Shown here in pieces: positions 1-11,888 of a stretch of 64,000 nucleotides of DNA. The notes below the pieces were generated by a model. That model did not search any database and was not told the origin of the DNA. It was given only the letters and a program-made list of their open reading frames with translations. Source of the stretch: Phocoena phocoena. Lineage: Eukaryota > Chordata > Mammalia > Artiodactyla > Phocoenidae. The stretch is from NCBI RefSeq assembly GCF_963924675.1, contig NC_089235.1:56817520-56881519 (forward strand), given 5' to 3'. A program made the position numbers and the translations under genes. Within the stretch, counting starts at the first letter, position 1; each line of letters opens with the position of its first letter.

Positions 1-670
1 TTCCATTTTAATAAATAAATGTGCCCGAGAAAAATGTACTTCTATAAAGTGAACATGGAAATATCACAGGAAGATAAAAAAGGAATAACCAAAACTAAAG
101 AGGGAAACATATGAAATAATTTGCCTTAAGTTCAAATCCCATAAGTAATAGATTTTAAATCTTAAAATCCCACAAATTAATTTACAGTAAACATTTTTTA
201 GACATGTTTGTTTTCTTGGGGTTCTTTTACAGATATTCTCTACCATGTAAGAATGTTCCAAATTCATTTATTAACCCCCTACCTTTATCTATTCAGACTT
301 TTATTTTATTCTGGTTTAGACATCCCACATAATTTTTATTATTAATCATTGAGGTAATAGTAAATAATAATGGTGAGAAGCACCTCACTCTTTTATCCAT
401 GGAGTAAGCTCTTCACCTGATTTTGGTTCCTTCAAGTGAAAGCAGAACTACTCTCCTATAACTCCAGACCAGACAAGGGAAATTTTAGTAATTGGAAAGG
501 TCCAAGGAAAAACTTTTAATATTCAGTGCTTCAGTGAAAATTTAGGGATTTTCAGAGAGTGGACCTATTCCTTACTAGTGAACTAAAATATTTAGAAAAA
601 AAACCCCCAATTCTAATAAATATATTTGATCTTGAATATTTTTTGAAATCCTCCCCTTATTTTTCTACTT
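1..670. other. AT-rich unique DNA, no feature seen
   Basis: Every open frame here is short, lacks recognisable domains and is compatible with chance in AT-rich DNA. No repeat family was recognised. Confidence 0.6.
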
Positions 671-682
671 AAAAGCAATTCC

Positions 683-995
683 ACTGCAGAGTAAATAAGC
701 CCGTGCACCACAACTACTGAGCCTGACTGCCCTAGAGCCTGCAAGCCACAACTACTGAACCTGTGCACCCTAGAACCCATGTGCTGCAACTACTGAGCCC
801 ATGTGCTGCAACTACTGAAGCCTGCATGCCTAGAGCCCATGCTCCACAACAAGAGAGGCCACCACAATGAGAAGCCTGTGCACCACAATGAAGAGTAACC
901 CCTGCTTGCTGCAACTAGAGAAAGCCCACAAGCAGCAATGAAGACCCAAAACAGACAAAAATAAAAATTAATTAATTAATTAAAAAATAGTATTG
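683..995 (+). mobile_element. CHR-1-type SINE, 5' truncated
   Basis: The body carries the degenerate repeated phrase 'cacaactactga' and the 'ctagagccc' blocks of the longer CHR SINE form, then 'aactagagaaagcc' and an A-rich tail with (aatt)n. A 12-bp TSD, aaaagcaattcc, lies at 671-682 and 996-1007. The tRNA-like head is missing, so the copy is 5' truncated. Many substitutions suggest an older copy than the short CHR copies elsewhere in the window. Confidence 0.85.
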
Positions 996-1276
996 AAAAG
1001 CAATTCCCCAGATGTTCTACACAGAGTGTTTTGCATGAGCAAAGATTTGCATGTCCTTAGAATGGCAGAAAGAGAATTTAGTTGGCCTTGTTGAGGATTT
1101 AATATGTCCCAGGCACTGCACACAGTGCAGTATATACATTATCTCTGAAACATCATTTCTACTTAAACATACACTTCAAGTTCATTTAAATATTTTGCTT
1201 TGTTGTAACACTTTGCAGATATTCCCTTTAAATTTTCTATTGCCTTTATTGTTAAACTTTATAGTTTTTCCCCTTT

Positions 1277-1579
1277 TATTAAAAATTTTAAAAAAATTAA
1301 TTTATTTATTTATGGCTGTGTTGGGTCTTCGTTTCTGTGCGAGGGCTTTCTCCAGTTGTGGCAAGCGGGGGCCACTCTTCATCACCGTGAGCGGGCCTCT
1401 CACTATCGCTGCCTCTCTTGTTCTCTGTGGAGCACAGGCTCCAGATGCACAGGCTCAGTAATTGTGGCTCACGGGCCCAGTTGCTCCACAGCATCTGGGA
1501 TCTTCCCGGACCAGGGCTCGAACCCGTGTCCCCTGCATTGGCAGGCAGATTCTCAACCACTGCGCCACCAGGGAAGCCC
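1277..1579 (-). mobile_element. CHR-1-type SINE, full length
   Basis: On the plus strand the element starts with a T-rich (ttta)n tail and ends in ccaccagggaagccc, the complement of the CHR head. The long-form block 'ggctgtgttgggtcttcg' is present. The TSD tagtttttccccttt is exact at 1262-1276 and 1580-1594. Open frames across it (1051-1461, 1306-1560, 1356-1625) are SINE translations, not genes. Confidence 0.92.
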
Positions 1580-1594
1580 TAGTTTTTCCCCTTT

Positions 1595-2984
1595 AATTTC
1601 ATATTACATTGGGCTGCAAAAATGATACACGATAATGTGTGGACATTAAGTAAATTAATTTAGATGTGAACAATTCCATATACAACTTAAAGTAAGCATA
1701 TAATCCTTAAGTTTTTGAGAAAGTGGGACTAATTCATTGAGTTAGTTAATGACTGTCAGTTTAATTATTTCCTTTTAATACTATCTTTACACATCATCAT
1801 TTTTATTAAATACTGGTATGAAAGTAGCAGAGATACTAATTATTTTCAGTACCCATTCACTCCTTCTAAAGAAATTTAATACTTAGCCGGTCATACAGTC
1901 AACTCTAATAAAGACCATGGTTCCATCCTCCTTTGCATTGTGGAGGGGCTTTGAGACTGCTGTCAGCCAATGGGATATAAATGAAATCTGTATGTAGCAG
2001 TTCTGGGAATCTTCCTAAAGAGATACTATTATCATTTTTGATTATTATTTTTCCTATTGTTTTTGATTCTTTTTCCATCTTATTACCTTGAGAACAGATG
2101 CTACTCTGCAACATGAGAATAAGTTCCAGACACTGCACAAGGCTGAGTAATAAACTGAGTTCCTGGAGATACATTTTGCCATTATGCTAGTATAATTTCT
2201 GAGGGTTTTCTATTGCTCACAGGTAACTCTATGTCTAAGTTACATATATAGTATTTCCCTTATAGATAATACATTTTTAGCTTAGAACGATTCTTTCTTA
2301 ATGTAGATATACTAGCTTAGTATAAAAAAGAGTGAAACCTTATTTTATTTACAGTCAATTTCTTATTAGCTAAGTCAGTAAGAAAATTGCTATTAATATC
2401 AGGAAATGATGAGATTCACTTTACTAAGAACCAAAGTGTCGATTTTCAAATATGAGGGATATATTTTTACCTCAGAGATTGGTACCAAAATCCTTTGTCT
2501 TCTCTCTCTGAATTATTTTCCAAAGTGATCTTATTCAACATGATATACTTTAATAATACTGATATACTGACAAGTCTTAGAGTTATGGACTCAGCATCTT
2601 CCTCCCCTGAACTCCAGACATGTGTATCTATACTTTTCTACTTCATGTATCCACTTGGATTTCCAATAATTATTGCAAACATAGCAGAAAATAGAAGAAT
2701 ACTTGATTTCTACACCTACTCTCAACCTTCTGCTTAAGAATGTTCTTTTTCTTCTTTTTCTCACCCTTTTATTTCCAAACTATTGTCAAATTTTAATGAC
2801 TTTATTTAAAGAACATATCAAAATTCCCCTCTCTCCACTACTACCACTTTAAATAAATCCATTCGTTAGATCCATTCCAGGATTAACAAAGTAGTATTTT
2901 ATCCTAACTTCCTTCTTCAAAATTCACTCCCTTTCCATTTATTCTCTATATATTAGTTTTTTCATTTCCTGTACTTCAACCAGA
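1595..2984. other. Unique DNA, no gene recognised
   Basis: The stretch at 1900-2175 is slightly less AT-rich and holds an 89-codon minus-strand frame with no domain; it may be an old, unassigned repeat. The 80-codon frame at 2495-2737 also shows no recognisable domain or codon bias. Confidence 0.5.
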
Positions 2985-3560
2985 ATGATCTTTCCAGATA
3001 CTCAGATCCTGAAGATACCCTGATTAAGCCCTCAATCGATTCCCATTAACTTAAGAATAAAATCCGAACTCCATATGATACTCTAAAAAGTTTGCCATTA
3101 ACTAAGGCCCTATTTGTTGACTCCACTTCCTGATGTCCTCTAGCATCCTCACTGAAGTCCAATCACACTGGCCTACTTTCTGGTTCTGCAACTACCAAAT
3201 TTTATTCCTCTAGGCCTTTATATGACCTGCTGCTTCTTTCTGGTCTATTTGTATCCCAGATTTTGGCATGTCTGGCTATCTCTTTTCATTTATGTATCAT
3301 GCTTAATATTACTAGAGTAATGCTTTTCCTGGAAATTTAACTGAATATACCCATCCATTTTTTATCTCAATTAACCTATTTTATTTTTATTATATAATTT
3401 ACCACTACTAATCAATCTCATTATATTTTTGTTTTCTATCTCCCTTTACCAGAGTGCAAAATTTATGAAACAGTGGTCTTATCTTCTTGTTTACCTGAAT
3501 TTCCCCAGAACCTAGAACAGTACTTGACATGAATATTAAAAGTAAATTAAGGAGTAGATT
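2985..3560 (+). mobile_element. LINE2 (L2) 3' fragment
   Basis: The order of phrases follows the mammalian L2 3' end: 'cattaacttaagaataaaatccgaactcc', 'cactggcctactttctggttctgcaa', 'ggcctttatatgacctgctgcttc', then 'cagagtgcaaaatttatga' and 'cctagaacagtacttgacat'. It is strongly diverged, as expected for an ancient family. Confidence 0.7.
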
Positions 3561-3755
3561 ACTTTGAAGCTTATTGTCCTGAAGTCTAGATTGTTGGCTA
3601 ATGATATTGCCTTCATTACACATTACTAATTTTTGCCTCTATAGTTATAAGCAATGAAAAGGAATTTCTAGATTTCATTTTGCTCTTGATTGATGCAAAT
3701 AAATACAGAAAATATTCTCAGTTATCTGTAGACATTGTCATTGGATTGATGAACA

Positions 3756-3896
3756 ATCTTTTTGAGATGTTTAAATATTTCTTTTTAAATGAAACAATTC
3801 TCTTGCTCAGATTTTAGGCTTACCCTTTGTGTGCGTGTATGTACACGCATAATAGAATCATCCAAGGGTTACAGAGGATAAAACAAGTGGAAGATA
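3756..3896 (+). repeat. Left arm of a ~140-bp inverted repeat
   Basis: This block reappears as its reverse complement at 5149-5295. Shared runs include atctttttgagatgtttaaa, acaattctcttgctcagat and aatcatccaagggttacag. By eye the arms agree over roughly 85% of positions with a few small indels; the middle (tgtgtgcgtgtatgtacacg) diverges most. I could not assign the arm to a known family. Confidence 0.85.
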
Positions 3897-5148
3897 GGAA
3901 CCTACTTCCTCTTTGTTGGTTAAAAGACAGAGCTTACTTTGCACTGAGCTACTGTGGGTGAGGATTAGAATAAAACTCTCAGTTTCTGGTGGCTGCACTT
4001 CTACTTACTAAACCTGTCTTTTGCCTACTCATTTCTGATGCAGTCCAGACCCAGTGATTAGCTTTGTTCTTCACTTCCTAAAATAACTGGTATCTGTCAA
4101 CAAACAACTCCTTTTGTAGATGTGAGCATTTTCTAGGACTCAAATCCTGGCTTTCAGTTCTCTACTATGCTTTTCTGAGGTTATTTCATTCTAGGATACC
4201 TAACACCAATCAGAATTTTAAGCTATCTTTAATGACATTCCTCTAGTCAGTTAAAAATTGATATCAGTATACTAAAATAATAATAACATAATTGTTAATT
4301 TTTATTGGATACAGAGTAAGTATTCAACAGTGTACTCAAACCTTATTTTCACTACAAACACTCTATTCTTTGAAGTGATTATTATTTTTATTTTTCAAAT
4401 GAGAAAACTGAGACTCTAAGATTTAGGAAACTCAAATTCAGATGCACAAATGCACATAATTTGATTTCAAATGTCTCACATATACCCACCATATTATGGA
4501 GGATCATTATTTTTCTCAGGAAAAATAAATTACTGATTTCCTTTGTGTTCCATGAGATCAAAAAGTGATAGTATCCCTTCGGTTTAGGCCATCAAAATCA
4601 GGGTATTTCTCATAGCCTATACTTGTGGAAAAAATGCCAATATATTAATAAGTAAGAAAATTTTAAAGTTTCAAACAAGAGGGTAATACACTGTATCAAA
4701 CCATGAAAAAGTTTAATTAGAGAAGGTACCTATTTCATTTGAAGATAAAGATACATTTCAGTCAAACTATAGTTGCTGTTGGGTCTGTTTTAGAACTGAC
4801 CCACTGTACTTTAAGTGCTGCACAGTAGGATGTAACTGGTAAAGCTTATCTGATACTTAGAACGTAGCAAAATACAAGAAATCACAGTAAGCAGGAGTAG
4901 CCTCTTCTTTTTATAATACAGTCTCTTGAAAAAGGAGGAGAAAGTCCAGTTTAGCTTACTGAGAGATAATTTTAACTCTTTAGATCTCCTAACTTCATTT
5001 TTTTCCCAGTGATAGAGCTTTAAAAGCGATAGATTTAAATTAATGTTACAATGTCCCATTTAAATGGATAATTATTAACAAAATCATTCAGATTACTCAT
5101 CACCAACTTGAAAGCCAAGAAAGGTAAAGCTATATAGGTCAAGGTCCG
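3897..5148. other. Spacer between inverted-repeat arms
   Basis: About 1.25 kb of AT-rich DNA. The 82-codon minus-strand frame at 4811-5059 has no recognisable domain. A probable MIR fragment lies at 4365-4470. No transposase-like coding sequence was seen between the arms. Confidence 0.5.
4365..4470 (-). mobile_element. Probable MIR SINE fragment
   Basis: The phrase attattatttttatttttca followed by aatgagaaaactgagactc matches the reverse complement of the MIR core and tail. It is short and diverged. Confidence 0.45.
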
Positions 5149-5295
5149 TATCTTGCACTTGTTTTATCCTGTAACCCTTGGATGATTCTAATGGGCGTGC
5201 ATACACAAGTACTCACACAATTAAAGGGTAAAACTAAAATCTGAGCAAGAGAATTGTTTTATTTAAAAGTAAATATTTAAACATCTCAAAAAGAT
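5149..5295 (-). repeat. Right arm of a ~140-bp inverted repeat
   Basis: Reverse complement of 3756-3896. Homology falls away outside both arms, apart from a weak inner continuation of about ten bases (aagatacggacct against aagataggaacct). See the left arm. Confidence 0.85.
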
Positions 5296-6643
5296 GAAGA
5301 AATAAGGACCAGTGAAATTATAGAAAACAAAATATAGGAATGAAAGGCTATCTTTGTAATTATATATTATGTCTCTATAATCAGCGTTTGATTACTCGTC
5401 CTTATTAGCAAAACTGGCCATTTGAAATATACTCAGAGTTCCATTCATGAACCTTATGTAACTAATTCAAAACATTGATTTATTTGCACAAAAACATTAT
5501 AAAACACTTTTCTTTTAATTCACTGTATTCTAATTATTTAGAACAAGAGACTTGAATTTAATTAGCCTCTTAGAAATAAAATATTTGGCTTGACAGTAAA
5601 AGAGGAATCATAAGCTTGTATTATACCATGTTGCCTAGGCTGTATCACTTACAGTGTGGTTAGCAGCGGTGGTTTAAGTCCATTTAAAGAGCACAGAAAT
5701 GATGTCCAGAATATTGAGAAATGACTTCTAATTATCTGCTGTCTCAAATACATCACGGTGTGGTTCAATTCAGAGGCTATTGTATCACAATTCAACCTTG
5801 AAGTTAAGTGTGAGCTTCAGTTATGGGGCAAAATCTTGGAGAAATGGGTTATGACTATGAAATGCAGAGGAAAATCTGCCTCAGCATCAAGTATTTATTA
5901 TATTCCCTTTCTTAAATAAATAATCCTCTTTATTAGGAAGAAAAAGTATTGGACATCAAGAACTATTTATGCTTGTACTTCTAGATAATTGTATAGATTT
6001 CCTTACAGAGTTAACTATAACTTTCATCTAACCAATACCAAATTAAATTCAATAAAATTTCCCATATATTATATATTCAAGTGCCACAAGGGCAACATTT
6101 TATTAAAAAGTTATTCATTCTTTCAAAATGATATAAAACAACCCACACTCTGTTAAAACATTCCACTTAAGGACAGGCTGCCTGCATAGCACTATAAAAC
6201 TGTTTAATTGAAGAAATATTCCTTTTGTTTAATTAAAGAATAATAATTTAATATTGACCCTGGGATTGCAGATAATCCACAAGCTATGACTGTGGACACT
6301 TAAGGCAGTCATACTAAGTCTGAATTTTATGCCTGTAGTACTTTGAGCTGTATGACCTTGAGGATGATCTTTTACACATTTGCAAAATGGGACAAAATTT
6401 ATTGCCTTACCTATAGGCTAGTTGTGTGACTTAATATGAATTTCTCACCTCGGAAAATTGGGAAACAAACCAGTCTCTCTGGATGGGCTCCCTCTTTCCA
6501 CTTTCCTAGTTAGGTGAAGCACCTTGCCGTAAAGGGTGGAACGGGGCTCCTTCACAATGGCAGCCTCTCTGAATATTACAACCTGGAGTGCAGGGGAGTT
6601 TGCTTACCATGGTTGGAAACGTAACCAAAGAGAAATGTCAGAC
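5296..6643. other. Unique DNA with a possible MIR
   Basis: No coding frame is convincing. Around 6335-6440 'gagctgtatgaccttgagga' and 'tttgcaaaatgggacaaaa' resemble a forward MIR. The stretch 5630-5880 is repeat-free and of balanced composition. Confidence 0.4.
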
Positions 6644-6721
6644 AGGAGATAACCAGACATATAAATTCCTTGCAGTCCTTCAAGGAGATAGCCAGACATA
6701 TAAATTCCTTGCAGTCCTTCA
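6644..6721. repeat. 39-bp tandem duplication, two units
   Basis: Units 6644-6682 and 6683-6721 are identical except for one base (gagataacc against gagatagcc). A recent local duplication is the simplest reading. Confidence 0.9.
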
Positions 6722-7353
6722 AGAGAAGTCTTCTATGCTGAGTAAACACAACTGCTGAGAAATTTGCTTAGTTTGTTCTTAGACAGCAATGAGGCAGGTG
6801 CCAACAGGGTGAAAATCATGTTGCTTCAAATCTTTCCTTGTCTCATTTCCTTTTTTTCCCCTCCCCATCATCATCCCAAACTTGTACCTTCCAAATACAC
6901 TTTCTAGAGGACACTGCTTAAAACGTATGATGTCTAGCAAGTCAATTATTTACGTTATCTTAGGAATTATTATTTGATATTTTTGAGGTGGAGAATGGTA
7001 GTATGAAATTGTAAATTATAGAATATTTCCCCTTATTATAAAATTAGCATCATGAAAAATTAGTGTATTATTAAGGTGAAGGTTTAGAAATTACTGTGAC
7101 ATGTGGGATAACTAAGCATTAATTTGAATCTTTTGTTTGTGTTTTATTGTGACAGTGAGGCAATAAAATTAAATGCTAGTTTCTATTTAGAAGTAGCATG
7201 AAATAATGGAAACAATTTATTTAACTAGTTCTCTTTTTGTTTTCCCAATTGTGTTGAGAATAAAATTTTGCTTTAAGTCTTTGGCAGCAGTTTCCTTATG
7301 GATACAAATCATAGAATATACAACTGGGTGTAGGAAGAGAGACAGCTCCTGCA
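6722..7353. other. Unique DNA, no feature seen
   Basis: AT-rich sequence. The frames starting at 7206 and 7217 run into the neighbouring SINE and carry no host domain. Confidence 0.5.
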
Positions 7354-7370
7354 TAGATTGTGGATTTTTT

Positions 7371-7577
7371 TTTTTTTTTTTTTTTGCGGTACGCGGGCCT
7401 CTCACTGTTGTGGCCTCTCCCTTTGCAGAGCACAGGCTCTGGACGTGCAGGCTCAGCGGCCATGGCTCACGGGCCTACCTGCTCCACGGCACGTGGGATC
7501 TTCCCGGACCGGGGCACGAACCCGTGTCCCCTGCATCGGCAGGTGGACTCTCAACCACTGCGCCACCAGGGAAGCCC
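7371..7577 (-). mobile_element. Young short CHR SINE (cetacean CHR-2 type)
   Basis: The plus strand reads a poly-T tail, gcggtacgcgggcctctcac, the tRNA-related body, and ccaccagggaagccc. An exact 17-bp TSD, tagattgtggatttttt, lies at 7354-7370 and 7578-7594. High similarity to the copies at 11.2, 11.6, 17.0 and 25.7 kb and retained CpGs indicate a recent insertion. Four overlapping ORFs here are SINE artefacts. Confidence 0.95.
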
Positions 7578-7680
7578 TAGATTGTGGATTTTTTAAAAGC
7601 TATTTTAAGTCTGAATTTTTATTTCTATATTCCTAGTTCCATCTTTTTTTTTTTTTTTTTTGTGGACATCTGTATGTTGA

Positions 7681-9700
7681 TTTCTCCCATCTGAAAAAAA
7701 AAATGATGACAGAAGAAAACAAAAACTGCAGTAGGAAATAAAAATCACTGGAAAGGTTAAACAGCCAGAAAATTCCACATGAATATCAATCATTTAAAAC
7801 AGTAAGTGTAATACCTGTGTAGTTTAAAATATACATAGAATTAAAATGAATGTAAACAATAACAAAAAATCTGAAATGGAGAAAATGCGTTTTAAATGAT
7901 CTCTAACAATATTGCAGGAGGTGGTAAAGATAATAACTTGTATCCAATGTAATAAGTCAAAAATAATGGTCGTGATATCTAGTATAACCACTAAAAGAAC
8001 ACTGAAAGAATGTAACTAATAAGCAAATTATACAATAGAAAACAAGAAATGAACACTTTATTAATTCAAAGAAACAAGAAGGAATTAAATTAAAACAAAA
8101 GACAAAAGAGCCTAATTGAAACATAGTTGGCATATTAAAACCTATTTCAGTAATTATTATAAATGCAAATAGACTAAATAGTTCATTGTGACTAAGATAG
8201 CCAGATTCAATTAAAAAAAATCTATGTGCTGTTTATAAGTGACACACTTAACACATTATTGACCAGGGGATTTTTGCAGAAACTAACACCTATGTCTGTA
8301 ATATATCTCTGGTCAAAAATATGTTAAAATAAAACAGAAAATTGAATGATAGGAAAAAATGTAACATGCAAATATCACAATGAATGAAAAAACTGGTGTA
8401 ATTATGCTAATATAAAATGTTAACTTTAAGGAAGGAAGCATTATTAGTGATTAAGAGGGGTAATTTTGAAAAATAAAGGGGTAAACCCCATAGGAAATTA
8501 TCACAATTAAAAATTTTCTCCAAAGTGGCGTGTGGAGAACCATGCTTTCAATGATGAAAGAGTTCACATAGTTTTGTCAGGTATCCATGTAACAATTACC
8601 ATAATTGGTAAATCCTGAGCCATATAGAAAACTTCAATAAATAAATTTTAAAATTATTCAGCATCTATTCTTAGACTACTGTAAATTTAAGTTAGAAATG
8701 ATTAATAAAAGGATAACTAGAAAAAAATACAAATACCTAGACATTTTTTTAAATACACTTCCAAATTAATTGAAATATGAAAGAAAAAGTTTAAAATATA
8801 GGCTGAAATTAGTAGAACAGGTCAATTAGATGTTTAAATGATTAATATGGGGATAAGGAAATCAATACTTGTGGGTTGTAATTAAAGAAGCTCTCCAAGG
8901 TATATTTATAACTTTAATGCATATATTAGAAAATAACAAGATTTGAAATTCGGTAACCTAAGCACTTCCAACACAGAAAGCTAGAAAACAAAGAGCAAAT
9001 TCATTGCTAAGACAAAAAGAGATACGAGGCAGAAAACCTTGAAGATAAGAAGAGAAATAAATGAAATAGATAAATAACAGAAAATTAACAAAGCCAAAAG
9101 TTGATTCTTTAAAAAATAATATAAAAAAATATTTTTGTAGAGAATGAGGAAAAGACAATTAACCAAAACTAGGAATGATGAAGGGAGCATTACTAGGAGT
9201 TCTATTCACAAAGAAATTAATAAGATGATATTGTGAACAACTGTATGCCAAGGTATTTCATAACTTAAAGCAAAGCATAAATTCCTTGGGAAAGCAATTA
9301 TATTATCTGACATAAGAAGAAATAAAAATTTTGATGAGTCCAATATTTATTAAAGAAATTGATTGTTATTAAAAACCTTCCTATAAGAGAAAGTTCTATC
9401 TCAATTAGATTCACCAGCGACTGCCCCCGATGTAAGAACAATGAACATTTATCTTGAACAATGTTTTCCAAGGAAAAAGGCAATATTTCTTAACAACTGT
9501 TGTAAGACCAACATAACCAGATACCAAAAGCTGACAAACATAATAAAGGAAAATTATAAATCAATCTCTTTCATATATATAAATTACAGATACTTAATGT
9601 ATTGGCAAAACACATCCAGATATATAGTGTTCTATAATCAAATGTTGACTTCTATATTATTTCTACTTGTTCAAATTATTTTTTCTGTTTAAATTCTTTC
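7681..9700 (+). mobile_element. Ancient L1M-type LINE fragment
   Basis: Decayed L1 ORF2-like sequence runs left to right. Recognisable points are 'attattataaatgcaaatagactaaat' (near the ORF2 start), 'attaataagatgatattgtg', 'tttattaaagaaattgattgttattaaaaaccttcc' and 'aacataaccagatacc'. No frame stays open beyond about 90 codons. Confidence 0.65.
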
Positions 9701-9753
9701 TCTTGAAGTTGAGAAGAAGTGAATTTTTCTGTACTACTGATGAGTATATGTTG

Positions 9754-9784
<31 letters not shown>
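9754..9784. repeat. (AT)n microsatellite
   Basis: About 30 bp of alternating A and T at the left edge of the following L1, probably grown within or beside its 3' part. Confidence 0.95.
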
Positions 9785-9786
<2 letters not shown>

Positions 9787-10101
9787 CAGTAAGTCCTTGT
9801 TGGTTATCTATTTAAAATATAGCATTGTGTACATGTCAATCCCAAACTCCCAATCTATCCCTCCTCCCCCCAACCCTTTCCCCCTGGTAACCATAAGTTC
9901 ATTTCTAAGTCTATGAGTCTGTTTCTGTTTTGTAATTAAGTTCATTTGTATCTTTTTTTTTAAGATTCCACATATAAATGATATCATATGATATTTGTCT
10001 TTCTCTGTCTGATTTCCTTCACTTGTATGATAATTTCCAGGTCCATCCATGTTTGCTGCAAATGGCATTATTTCATTCTTTTAATGGCTGAGTAATATTC
10101 C

Positions 10102-10165
<64 letters not shown>

Positions 10166-11022
10166 ACATCTTCTTTGTCCATTCATCTGTTGATGGACAT
10201 TTAGGTTGCTTCCATGTCTTGGCTATTGTAAAAAGTGCTGCAGTGAACATTGGGGTGCATTTATCCTTTCAAACCATGTTTTTCTCTGGATATATGTCCA
10301 TTAGTGGGATTGCTGAATCATTTGTTAGCTCAATTTTTAGTTTTTTAAGGAACCTCCATACTATTCTCCATAATGGTTGTACCAATTTACATTCCCACCA
10401 ACACTGTAGAAGGGTTCCTTTTCTCCACACCCTCTCCAGCATTTATTGTTTGTAGATTTTTTTGATGATGTCCATTCTGATTGCTCTGAGGTGATATCTC
10501 ATAGTTTTGATTTGGATTTCTCTAATAATTAGTGATATTGAGCATCTTTTCATGGTCCTCTTGGCGATCTGTATGTCTTCTTTGGAGAAATGTCTATTTA
10601 GGGCTTCTGCCCATTTTTTTGATTGGGTTGCTTCTTTTTTGAATATTAAGCCACATGAACTGTTTGTAAATTTTGGAGACAAATCTGTTGTCAGTTGCAT
10701 CGTTTGTGAATATTTTCTTCCATTTTGTGGGTTGTCTTTTTGTTTAGTTTGTGGTTTCCTTAACTAGGAAAAAGCTTTTGAGCTTAAGTAGGTCCCATGT
10801 GTTTATTTTTGTTTTTATTTCCATTACTCTGGGAGATTGATCAAAAAAGATATTTCTGTAATTTATTTCATAGAGTGTTCTGCCATGTTTTCCTCTAAGA
10901 GTTTTATAGTATCAGGTCTTATATTTAGGTCTTTAATTCATTTTGAGTTTATTTTTGTGTATGGTGTTAAAGAGTGTTAAAATTTCATTTTTTTACATGT
11001 AGCTGTCCAGTTTTCCCAGCAC

Positions 11023-11024
<2 letters not shown>
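9785..11024 (-). mobile_element. L1 3' part (3'UTR and ORF2 end)
   Basis: The plus strand reads the reverse complement of an artiodactyl/cetacean L1 3'UTR ('cccaaactcccaatctatcc'), then of the ORF2 C-terminus ('ggctgagtaatattccatt', 'tggctattgtaaaaagtgc', 'ctccacaccctctccagc', 'gtccagttttcccagcac'). The frames at 10219-10455, 10443-10700 and 10507-10767 are pieces or shadows of this decayed ORF2. Both ends abut (AT)n tracts. Confidence 0.9.
10104..10161. repeat. (AT)n microsatellite inside L1
   Basis: About 58 bp of alternating AT. It replaces the short 'tatatatgtgccac' stretch normally found at this point of L1 ORF2, so the microsatellite expanded from within the element. Confidence 0.95.

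Positions 11025-11066
<42 letters not shown>
11025..11066. repeat. (AT)n microsatellite
   Basis: About 42 bp of alternating AT at the right boundary of the L1 fragment. Confidence 0.95.
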
Positions 11067-11068
<2 letters not shown>

Positions 11069-11205
11069 TATTAATTATATTGTTTAGGTTGGGTCTTCTC
11101 TGTACTTATGTTTTATTTCCATTTGAAGTGTTTTGTATATAGAGTAATAAGTTAAATCTCTATTTTGGGTGAATTTTGTCTGACTCTCTATCACTTCCTT
11201 TATTT

Positions 11206-11424
11206 TTATTTTTTTCCTTTTTTTTTTTTTTGCGGTATGCGGGCCTCTCACTGCTGCAGCCTCTCCCGTTGCGGAGCACAGACTCCGGAAGCGCAGGCCC
11301 AGCGGCCATGGCTCAGGGCCCCAGCCGCTCCACGGTATGTGGGATCTTCCTAGACCGGGGCACAAACCCGCGTCCCCTGCATCGGCAGGCAGACTTTCAA
11401 CCACTGCGCCACCAGGGAAGCCCC
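11206..11424 (-). mobile_element. Young short CHR SINE
   Basis: Poly-T, tgcggtatgcgggcctctca, body, ccaccagggaagccc. An exact 14-bp TSD, cacttcctttattt, lies at 11192-11205 and 11425-11438. Confidence 0.95.
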
Positions 11425-11645
11425 CACTTCCTTTATTTCTTGTAGTTTCAACTTTAGAAATTTTGTTGCTGTGTTTTTCATAGGCTAGCTGTTTGGAGTT
11501 GTTGTACAACCACTGTGAATTCCAAACTTTAATACTATAGATCTATCTCATGTAATGGTTGGAGGTTAAATTCTGCCTTGCTTGATAAACCTCTGTTTTC
11601 TTTTTGTTTGCATTTGGCATATATTTTGTTGGTCATTTTATTTTA

Positions 11646-11653
<8 letters not shown>

Positions 11654-11683
<30 letters not shown>

Positions 11684-11873
11684 GGTACGCGGGCCTCTCA
11701 CTGTTGTGGCCTCTCCCGTTGCAGAGCACAGGCTCCGGACGTGTAGGCTCAGCGGCCGTAGCTCACGGGCCCAGCCGCTCCGCGGCATGTGGGATCTTCC
11801 CGGACCGGGGCACGAACCCGTGTTCCCTGCATTGGCAGGCGGACTCTCAACCACTAAGCCACCAGGGAAGCCC
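11654..11873 (-). mobile_element. Young short CHR SINE
   Basis: A poly-T tail of about 32 bases precedes the tgcggtacgcgggcctctca head-complement. A 15-bp TSD, tattttagccttttt, lies at 11639-11653 and 11874-11888. The open frames 11604-11993, 11633-11854 and 11680-11922 are SINE translations. Confidence 0.95.
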
Positions 11874-11888
11874 TATTTTAGCCTTTTT

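Noticed and set aside
7358..7636. Recurring frames with 'TGLPAPRHVGSSRTGARTRVPC'-like text at several loci, suggesting a gene family
   Set aside because: These are translations of CHR SINE copies; each lies inside TSDs. The repeated peptide is a SINE artefact.
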